This document shows positions 1 through 5,272 of a stretch of 5,942 bases of DNA, piece by piece (position 1 is the stretch's first letter; the number at the start of each line of letters is the position of its first letter). The notes under the pieces were generated by a model. The model saw nothing but the letters and a program-made list of their open reading frames with translations. It had not been told where the DNA came from and searched no databases. Both the position numbers and the translations under genes were made by a program. The DNA is from Candidatus Zhuqueibacterota bacterium 4484_219 (lineage in GTDB: Bacteria > Zhuqueibacterota > JdFR-76 > 4484-219): positions 1 to 5,942 of the forward strand of contig MZGM01000094.1 of assembly GCA_002085035.1 (NCBI GenBank). The letters run 5' to 3'.

Positions 1-11
1 CAAAAAAGCAG

Positions 12-40
12 TTGCAAATTTTGTAGTTTTTTGTTAAATT
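12..40 (+). promoter_or_regulatory. Possible weak promoter upstream of hdrC
   Basis: TTGCAA (12-17) and TAAATT (35-40) are 17 bp apart, each matching the sigma70 consensus at 4 of 6 positions, in a very AT-rich leader ahead of the first operon gene. Such matches are common by chance in AT-rich DNA, and the window begins only 76 bp upstream of the gene, so the true promoter may lie outside it. Confidence 0.2.
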
Positions 41-76
41 AATCCCCTTGAAATAAATTTTGATAGGAATTCTAAC

Positions 77-661
77 ATGAAATGGATCATTAAAGATCTC
101 TCTCAGCAAAATCACTTTCGCCAAAAAATTGAAGCACTTTCGCAGGAAAACTTGTCGTTGTGTTATCAGTGCGGAGAATGCTCGGCAGGATGCCCTATTA
201 TTTCTTTTATGGATGTTTCCCCTAATCAAATAATACGAATGATTCAATTGGGACGGGAAGAAGAGGTATTAACTGCTCGTACACCCTGGCTATGTGCTTC
301 TTGCATTACTTGCACTACTCGTTGTCCTAAAGAGGTCGATTTGGCTAAAGTAATGGATGCTGTGCGCCAATACGCAGCAATAAAAAAGATTGCAGTGCCG
401 GAAAGGGAAACTACTCTGTTGCAGAAATTATTTATGAAAAATATTAAATCCTTTGGTCGCCAATTTGAATTGCTTTTGATTGGCAAGTTCAATCTTTTGT
501 CAGGACATTTTTTTAAAGATGTCTTGCTGGGACCAGTTATGCTGAGAAAAGGCAAGTTGAAGCTGTTACCAACTTTCACAGATAATCTAAAACAGCTTAA
601 ACAAATCTTTGCTCGCGCAGAAGCAGAAGAGAAGATTGAAGAGACAACGGGTAAGCAATAA
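77..661 (+). CDS. hdrC: Heterodisulfide reductase-like subunit C (HdrC), 2x[4Fe-4S] electron-transfer protein
   Basis: The 194-residue length is normal for HdrC. Two cubane-cluster motifs are visible: C29-X2-C32-X2-C35-X3-C39-P and C73-X2-C76-X2-C79-X3-C83-P, the second in a PWLCASCITCTTRCP context typical of HdrC. In characterised Hdr complexes HdrC is a soluble relay carrying electrons from HdrA to the catalytic subunit HdrB. There are no membrane segments, so this is the cytoplasmic HdrABC type rather than the membrane-bound HdrDE type. The last ~110 residues are basic and helical, with an acidic tail. The ATG at 77 has an AGGA at 65-68 (8-nt spacer). It is the first gene of the operon, with hdrB starting 35 bp after its stop. 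The family call is secure; the physiological partner is inferred. Confidence 0.93.
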   Translation: MKWIIKDLSQQNHFRQKIEALSQENLSLCYQCGECSAGCPIISFMDVSPNQIIRMIQLGREEEVLTARTPWLCASCITCTTRCPKEVDLAKVMDAVRQYAAIKKIAVPERETTLLQKLFMKNIKSFGRQFELLLIGKFNLLSGHFFKDVLLGPVMLRKGKLKLLPTFTDNLKQLKQIFARAEAEEKIEETTGKQ

Positions 662-696
662 TGCTGAGTCCATAATTGTCAAAAGGATGAATAGTC

Positions 697-1578
697 ATGC
701 GATTTGCCTACTATCCCGGTTGTAGTTTACATTCCACAGCGGTTGAATTTGATATTTCTACCAGGGCAGTTGCACCTCTGTTGGGGATCGAGTTGGTGGA
801 AATCCCGAACTGGGTTTGCTGCGGAGCTTCTCCAACTCATCAACGAGATTCGATACTTTCTTATGCCTTGGCCGTAGCGAATTTCAATAAAGCGGAGCTT
901 GTAAACGAACAAATAGGGGTTCAGTGTGCATCCTGTTACAACAACTTACGTCGTGCTCTATTTGAGCTCCATCACAGCGATGAAATTAAAAAGAAAGTAG
1001 AAAAAGTTGCTGGTCTGGATTTTGGGAACAATGTTCAGGTATTTCATCTTCTGGATGTTTTCCGTAATCAGATAGGATTGGAAGCTATTAAAGAGAAGGT
1101 AACCCATCCGCTCAAGGGTCTTAATGTGGCTGCCTATTACGGTTGCTTGTTAACTCGTCCACCCGAGGCAGTAGCCTTTGACGACCCGGAATGGCCAACC
1201 TCCATGGATGACATTTTACAAACCTGTGGGGCAACAATGGTCGATTGGCCCTACAAAACCGAATGCTGTGGTGCCAGTCTTGCTCTTTCTCGCACCGATG
1301 TAGTACAAAAACTGTCGCATGACATTCTAAAAATGGCCAAAACACATGGGGCGGATTGCATAGCTGTTGCTTGCCCACTATGTCATTCCAACCTCGATCT
1401 ACGCCAAAAAAGTATCGAGAAAAAATTTGCCGAAAATCTTGAATTGCCTATCTTCTATTACACCCAGTTAATGGGATTGGCCTTTGGATTGTCAGGTAAG
1501 GAATTGGGATTAGACAAATTGATCGTTAACCCCTGGAAGTTGCTGGAAGAAAAAGGTATTGGAAGTAAAAAAAGCTAA
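697..1578 (+). CDS. hdrB: Heterodisulfide reductase-like subunit B (HdrB), CCG-domain catalytic subunit
   Basis: A 293-residue protein with two CCG domains (cysteine-rich domain family), both with full ligand sets: C9-X31-C41-C42-X34-C77-X2-C80 and C150-X39-C190-C191-X34-C226-X2-C229. In methanogen HdrB these motifs bind two non-cubane [4Fe-4S] clusters that cleave the CoM-S-S-CoB disulfide. The start MRFAYYPGCS is the classic HdrB N-terminus, and AAGGA at 683-687 precedes the ATG by 9 nt. Since all ligands are kept, disulfide (or similar two-electron) chemistry looks possible. The native substrate in a bacterium, which would not be expected to use CoM/CoB, is unknown. The protein is cytoplasmic, with no signal peptide. 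It sits between hdrC and hdrA in the CBA order also seen in acetogen hdrCBA-mvhD clusters. Related CCG proteins (LutA/GlpC types) are less likely given the HdrC and HdrA neighbours. Confidence 0.93.
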   Translation: MRFAYYPGCSLHSTAVEFDISTRAVAPLLGIELVEIPNWVCCGASPTHQRDSILSYALAVANFNKAELVNEQIGVQCASCYNNLRRALFELHHSDEIKKKVEKVAGLDFGNNVQVFHLLDVFRNQIGLEAIKEKVTHPLKGLNVAAYYGCLLTRPPEAVAFDDPEWPTSMDDILQTCGATMVDWPYKTECCGASLALSRTDVVQKLSHDILKMAKTHGADCIAVACPLCHSNLDLRQKSIEKKFAENLELPIFYYTQLMGLAFGLSGKELGLDKLIVNPWKLLEEKGIGSKKS

Positions 1579-1617
1579 CCTTCTTAAACAGGATTGGCTT
1601 CCAGGGTTAAACTAAAC

Positions 1618-1623
1618 AAAGGA
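1618..1623 (+). promoter_or_regulatory. Ribosome binding site deciding the hdrA start
   Basis: AAAGGA lies 9 nt before the ATG at 1633. The in-frame TTG at 1594 has an AGGA touching it with no usable spacer, and the 13 residues it would add are outside the conserved HdrA N-terminus (MARIGVFVCHCG). The ATG at 1633 is therefore the better start. Confidence 0.7.
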
Positions 1624-1632
1624 ACACCAACT

Positions 1633-3657
1633 ATGGCCAGAATTGGCGTTTTTGTTTGTCATTGTGGTGAAAACATTGCAAGCGTAGTGGATTGTGAACG
1701 GGTGGCTAAAATCTCTGCTAGTCTTCCTGGAGTAACCTATGCTACCGATTACAAGTACATGTGTTCTGATCCCGGACAGGATCTGATTAAGAGTGCAATT
1801 GCTGAGCATAATCTTAATGGTGTAGTAGTAGCTGCTTGTTCACCTCATATGCATGAGACTACTTTTCGCAAAGCTGCTCAACAGGCAGGGTTGAATCCTT
1901 ATCTTTGCGAAATGGCCAATATTCGTGAACATTGTTCCTGGGTACACGATGATCATGAAAAAGCTACTCAGAAAGCTATCGATTTGGTTCGTATTATGGT
2001 AGAGAAAGTGCGTCGGAATCATCCTCTTGAGCCAGTGCGGGTTTCGGTTACGAAACGAGCACTGGTTATTGGTGGCGGCATTGCAGGTATTCAGGCAGCA
2101 CTGGACATGGCTAATGGTGGAATTGAAGTGGTATTGGTGGAAAAAGAACCCAGTATTGGGGGGCACATGGCGCAACTCTCCGAAACCTTTCCTACTCTCG
2201 ACTGCTCTCAGTGCATTCTAACACCCAAGATGGTAGAAGTAGCTCAACATCCTAATATCAAATTGTACACCTATTCTGAAGTAGAAAATGTGAGCGGATT
2301 TGTGGGCAATTTTAAGGTGACTGTTCGGAAGAAAGCACGTTCGGTTAATATGGAATTGTGCAACGGATGTGGACTTTGTACCCAAAAGTGTCCTTCTCGT
2401 AAAATTCCTAATGAGTTTGATCGTGGTTTGAGCAATCGCTCGGCTATTTACATTCCTTTCCCTCAAGCGATTCCTAATAAACCCGTGATTGATCGTGACC
2501 ATTGTATTCATTTCAAGACTGGCAAATGTGGCGTTTGTGAAAAGGTTTGTGGAACAAAAGCTATCGATTTTGATCAACAAGATGAACTGGTAAATGAAGA
2601 AGTTGGTGCTATTGTAGTTGCTACCGGATATGATCTTTACAATATCAGCATGGATCAGCCGAATGATAAGCTCGAAGGGTACGGAGAATATGGATATGGC
2701 AAGTACCCTGATGTCATCGATGGTTTACAATTCGAGCGATTGCTTTCTGCTACCGGTCCCACAGGGGGAAAGATTCTTCGTCCCTCGGATGGAAAGGAGC
2801 CCAAGAACGTGGTGTTTATTAGCTGCGTCGGTTCGCGACACAATGCTAAAGGCATCACTTACTGTTCAAAGATTTGCTGTACTTACATCGCTAAACACGG
2901 CATGCTTTACAAACACAAGGTTCCCGATGGTAATGCTTACGTTTTTTATATGGATGTGCGAACCAGTGGTAAAAGGTTTGATGAATTTTGGCGTCGAGCA
3001 GTAGAAGAAGATGGGCTTGTGTACCTGCGGGGACGAGTATCGAAAATCTATGAGCAAGATGGTCATTTAATAGTAAAGGGGGCCGATACTTTAAGTGGTG
3101 TTGCGGTAGAAGTGGAAGCTGATTTAGTGGTTTTGGCAACTGCTATTGTACCGCAGCCAAATATTGAGAAGTTATTTCAGAACCTGGGGATTTCTTATGA
3201 CGAATACAATTTCGTCACCGAAGCTCACCCGAAGCTACGACCAGTAGAAAGTTCTACTGCCGGTATTTTTCTTGCTGGTGCATGCCATAGTCCAAAGGAT
3301 ATTCCAGAGTCGGTAGCTCAGGCTTCAGCAGCAGCTTCTAAGGCTTTAATTTTGTTGTCAAAGCCAGAATTAGAACGTGAGCCTCTGGTAGCCAAAGTCA
3401 ATGAAGCGACTTGCATCGGTTGTTTCTACTGTCTTCGGGCTTGTCCTGCAAAAGCGATTACCGAGAAGGAGATTAAGAATAGAGCCGGAGAGGTGTTACG
3501 CAAGGTCTCAGAGGTTAATCCCTCTGTCTGTACCGGTTGTGGCACATGCGTGTCGGTGTGCTTTTCTAATTCTATTGATCTAGAAGGTTTTACTGACGAG
3601 CAGATCTATGCCGAGATCAATTCGGTAATTGAACGGATGTCAGTAATTCAGCAGTGA
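1633..3657 (+). CDS. hdrA: Heterodisulfide reductase-like subunit A (HdrA), FAD-containing electron-bifurcating subunit
   Basis: The 674-residue length matches full-length methanogen HdrA. Domains in order: (1) N-terminal domain with C9-X-C11-G, C44 and C69 (ACSPHMHE), the likely extra [4Fe-4S] site; (2) FAD-binding Rossmann fold with GGGIAG at 147-152, acidic E170 and the IGGHMAQ segment, followed by C191-X2-C194; (3) inserted ferredoxin module with C243-X2-C246-X2-C249-X3-C253-P and C291-X7-C299-X2-C302-X3-C306; (4) the HdrA signature C398-X12-C411-X3-C415-C416, with the GACHSPKDIPESVAQA segment near the FAD further on; (5) C-terminal 2[4Fe-4S] ferredoxin with C594-X2-C597-X2-C600-X3-C604-P and C633-X2-C636-X2-C639-X3-C643. 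In known complexes HdrA's FAD splits electron pairs between ferredoxin and HdrB. Every module is present, so bifurcation is plausible here, though direction and partners are inferred. No selenocysteine or frameshift is seen. hdrB ends 54 bp upstream and mvhD begins 50 bp downstream. Confidence 0.94.
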   Translation: MARIGVFVCHCGENIASVVDCERVAKISASLPGVTYATDYKYMCSDPGQDLIKSAIAEHNLNGVVVAACSPHMHETTFRKAAQQAGLNPYLCEMANIREHCSWVHDDHEKATQKAIDLVRIMVEKVRRNHPLEPVRVSVTKRALVIGGGIAGIQAALDMANGGIEVVLVEKEPSIGGHMAQLSETFPTLDCSQCILTPKMVEVAQHPNIKLYTYSEVENVSGFVGNFKVTVRKKARSVNMELCNGCGLCTQKCPSRKIPNEFDRGLSNRSAIYIPFPQAIPNKPVIDRDHCIHFKTGKCGVCEKVCGTKAIDFDQQDELVNEEVGAIVVATGYDLYNISMDQPNDKLEGYGEYGYGKYPDVIDGLQFERLLSATGPTGGKILRPSDGKEPKNVVFISCVGSRHNAKGITYCSKICCTYIAKHGMLYKHKVPDGNAYVFYMDVRTSGKRFDEFWRRAVEEDGLVYLRGRVSKIYEQDGHLIVKGADTLSGVAVEVEADLVVLATAIVPQPNIEKLFQNLGISYDEYNFVTEAHPKLRPVESSTAGIFLAGACHSPKDIPESVAQASAAASKALILLSKPELEREPLVAKVNEATCIGCFYCLRACPAKAITEKEIKNRAGEVLRKVSEVNPSVCTGCGTCVSVCFSNSIDLEGFTDEQIYAEINSVIERMSVIQQ

Positions 3658-3695
3658 AGAAAAGATTAGAAATTAATGGAACTGTTTTCTAACCA

Positions 3696-3700
3696 CGAGG
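3696..3700 (+). promoter_or_regulatory. Ribosome binding site deciding the mvhD start
   Basis: CGAGG lies 7 nt before the ATG at 3708. A TTG two codons upstream (3702) is also in frame but would sit only 1 nt after this site, so ATG 3708 is preferred. Confidence 0.55.
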
Positions 3701-3707
3701 TTTGGTA

Positions 3708-4142
3708 ATGAGTGAGGCTGATCAAGGATTTGAACCCCATATTGTAGCCTTCATTTGTAACTGGTGTACGTATGCTGGTGCTGATCTGGCAGGTACTAGT
3801 CGGATGCAATATCAGCCTAATGTTCGGGTGATTAGAATCCCTTGCACAGGCCGTATGGATCCGCTTTTTGTTCTCAAAGCCTTTGAACGCGGCGCAGATG
3901 GAGTATTGATTTCTGGCTGTCACCCAGGCGACTGTCATTATGGTGAAGGCAATTACCACGCTCGACGCAAGTTTGCTATTTTTCGCAAACTACTGGAGTT
4001 TGTAGGAATTGACTTAGCCCGAATACAGTTTTCCTGGATTTCAGCGGCTGAAGGTGGCAAGTGGGTAAGTGTAATAGAGGATTTCACTAACAGAGTGCGA
4101 GCCTTGGGTCCTTACCGTGCTTATCAGGAGATCAGTCTATGA
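3708..4142 (+). CDS. mvhD: MvhD-like [2Fe-2S] adaptor subunit (hydrogenase/Hdr delta subunit)
   Basis: A 144-residue protein of the MvhD/FlpD/FlxD family, at normal length. The conserved cysteines are C17-X2-C20 (FICNWCTYAGADLAG), C46 (RIPCTGRMDP) and C71-X4-C76 (SGCHPGDCHY). In MvhD these surround a single [2Fe-2S] cluster, and the protein links an electron donor (hydrogenase MvhAG, formate dehydrogenase or FlxA) to HdrA. Its presence beside a full hdrCBA set says the complex accepts or delivers electrons through a partner, but no MvhA/MvhG gene follows. Its stop overlaps the start of the next gene by 4 nt (ATGA), implying translational coupling and a shared complex. In some genomes MvhD is fused to HdrA; here it is a separate gene. 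Confidence 0.92.
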   Translation: MSEADQGFEPHIVAFICNWCTYAGADLAGTSRMQYQPNVRVIRIPCTGRMDPLFVLKAFERGADGVLISGCHPGDCHYGEGNYHARRKFAIFRKLLEFVGIDLARIQFSWISAAEGGKWVSVIEDFTNRVRALGPYRAYQEISL

Positions 4143-4999
4143 ATGATGAACGTACGCTGAAGATTCGTGAAATAGCTAAGGAACTTTTGAGTAAAGGCGA
4201 AATAGCTGTGTTTATTGGCTATGGGAAAGGAACTTGCAACGGGAAAGCGCGTCCGATTTTTGTCCGAACACCAGAAGAAGCAGACGAGCTAATTTTTGAT
4301 TCTACCTGCAGTAATAATCTGGTGACTTATTTAAAATTCCCCGCGGTTCGTGATGAAGGTGTTGTGGGTATTGTGGTTAAAGGATGTGACGCGAAGGCGC
4401 TGGTGGGGCTAATTCGAGAGTCACAGCTTATGCGGGAACAAGTCAGGATTGTTGCTGTAACTTGCGAAGGTGTTGTGGCTGATGATGGTCAATTACAGCT
4501 CAGATGTCAATATTGTGATGTGGCAAATCCCACATTTTATGACTTTCTGGTGGGGAGCCCTGTAGAGGATCAAAAGCCGAGAGATTTCAGTGGGTTATTG
4601 GAAAAGTACGAAACGATGAGCGTTGAGGAAAGGTGGGAATTCTGGCAAAGTCAGTTCGAGAAGTGTATCAGATGCTATGCCTGCCGGCAGGCCTGTCCTC
4701 TTTGCTATTGCACTCGTTGTATTGTCGAAAAAAACCAGCCCCAATGGATCGAAACTTCTTCGCATTTGCGGGGAAATTTTGCCTGGAACATTATTCGGGC
4801 TTTTCATTTGGCAGGACGTTGTGCTGGTTGTGGTGCCTGCGAGGATGCATGTCCAGTGGATATTCCTCTTATGTTATTGAATTACAAACTGGAAAAAGAA
4901 ATATGGGATTACTTTCATTATCGTGTTGACCTTGATCCCGAGTCTGTACCACCGTTTACTACCTTCAAAACTGATGATAGGGGGGAATTTATCCTTTAA
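4139..4999 (+). CDS. FrhB/FdhB-like 4Fe-4S dicluster protein, probable electron-input module of the Hdr complex
   Basis: A 286-residue protein. Residues ~1-120 resemble the start of the F420-hydrogenase/formate dehydrogenase beta family (FrhB/FdhB): cysteines at 33, 57, 83 and 109 lie in segments such as STCSNNLVTYL and VVKGCDAKALVGLIRE. C123-X2-C126 follows. The C-terminal half is a ferredoxin-like dicluster region: C176-X2-C179-X2-C182-X3-C186-P-X-C189-X-C191-X2-C194, then C228-X2-C231-X2-C234-X3-C238-P. That is seven cysteines in the first block, more than one cubane cluster needs. FrhB and FdhB carry FAD and exchange electrons with F420 or NAD(P); whether this protein binds a flavin cannot be seen. 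The ATG overlaps the mvhD stop (ATGA), with AGGAG at 4126-4130 giving an 8-nt spacer. I infer that it docks on MvhD and connects HdrABC to a donor encoded elsewhere. I know of no established symbol for it. Confidence 0.8.
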   Translation: MNDERTLKIREIAKELLSKGEIAVFIGYGKGTCNGKARPIFVRTPEEADELIFDSTCSNNLVTYLKFPAVRDEGVVGIVVKGCDAKALVGLIRESQLMREQVRIVAVTCEGVVADDGQLQLRCQYCDVANPTFYDFLVGSPVEDQKPRDFSGLLEKYETMSVEERWEFWQSQFEKCIRCYACRQACPLCYCTRCIVEKNQPQWIETSSHLRGNFAWNIIRAFHLAGRCAGCGACEDACPVDIPLMLLNYKLEKEIWDYFHYRVDLDPESVPPFTTFKTDDRGEFIL

Positions 5000-5001
5000 A
5001 T

Positions 5002-5016
5002 ATGGAATATTTCCAT
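5002..5016. repeat. Short perfect inverted repeat between the hdr operon and the ribD promoter
   Basis: ATGGAA (5002-5007) and TTCCAT (5011-5016) form a 6-bp palindrome around TAT. It starts 3 bp after the last operon stop codon and ends 13 bp before the ribD -35 box. It has no GC-rich stem and no T-run, so it is a poor terminator; an operator is possible but unsupported, and chance is a fair explanation. Confidence 0.3.
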
Positions 5017-5029
5017 CTCGAGAAATTGC

Positions 5030-5058
5030 TTGACATGTTGGGAAAATATTTTTATATT
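5030..5058 (+). promoter_or_regulatory. Sigma70-type promoter driving the FMN riboswitch and ribD
   Basis: A perfect -35 TTGACA (5030-5035) is followed by a 17-bp spacer and a -10 TATATT (5053-5058, 5 of 6). Transcription would begin near 5064-5067, just before the first base of the riboswitch P1 stem at 5071, which is where the start of a riboswitch-led mRNA is expected. Confidence 0.85.
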
Positions 5059-5070
5059 ACACTCGAACAT

Positions 5071-5195
5071 AGTATCTTCGGGGCGAGGTGCAAGCCCTCA
5101 CCGGCGGTGAAAGCCCGCGAGTTCTGTTGTGGCAACAGAACAGATCCGGTGAAATCCCGGAGCCGACGGTGACAGTCCGGATAGGAGAAGATACT
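5071..5195 (+). ncRNA. FMN riboswitch (RFN element)
   Basis: The RFN core is recognisable in order: GGGGCGAGGTGCAAGCCCTC, ACCGGCGGTGAAAGCCCGCGAG, a variable hairpin, GATCCGGTGAAATCCCGGAGCC and GACGGTGACAGTCCGGATAGGAGAAG (each a near-consensus block). Stem P1 is a perfect 9-bp helix, AGTATCTTC (5071-5079) with GAAGATACT (5187-5195). The variable arm is a perfect 9-bp hairpin, 5121-5129 with 5133-5141, around a 3-nt loop. The element binds flavin mononucleotide and turns off riboflavin synthesis or uptake genes. It lies just after a promoter and before a terminator hairpin and ribD, so it is placed to attenuate transcription. The 5' strand (5076-5084) is exactly complementary to the terminator's left arm, which supplies the antiterminator. 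Confidence 0.97.
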
Positions 5196-5209
5196 AAAAC
5201 TACACTACG

Positions 5210-5240
5210 GCCCCGAAGGTGTCCCCTTGGGGCTTTATTC
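5210..5240 (+). terminator. Riboswitch-controlled intrinsic terminator ahead of ribD
   Basis: GCCCCGAAGG (5210-5219) pairs with CCCTTGGGGC (5224-5233) across a TGTC loop, with five G-C pairs at the base, one G-U and one A-C mismatch. TTTATTC follows. The U-tract is interrupted, so termination may be partial, but its position 15 nt after the FMN aptamer and its complementarity to the aptamer's 5' strand make it the expected expression platform. Confidence 0.82.
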
Positions 5241-5272
5241 TATCTCTACTTGGACAAAAATTATTGTGGTTT

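Noticed and set aside
244..579. A 111-codon antisense open frame inside hdrC (and similar antisense frames inside hdrB, hdrA and the fifth gene)
   Set aside because: These frames are shadows of strongly conserved sense genes; their translations are low-complexity or nonsensical and none has a convincing start site.
661..675. Four-codon ATG...TAA frame overlapping the hdrC stop
   Set aside because: It is too short to assess and has no ribosome binding site. A chance TAATG junction explains it.
1594..1632. TTG start 13 codons upstream for hdrA
   Set aside because: There is no spaced Shine-Dalgarno, and the extra residues precede the conserved MARIGVFVCHCG start, which has its own ATG and AAAGGA.
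3666..3692. Inverted repeat TTAGAAA/TTTCTAA in the hdrA-mvhD gap
   Set aside because: Seven mostly A-T pairs with a 13-nt loop and no U-run are too weak for a terminator. The gap is 50 bp within one operon, and nothing else supports function.
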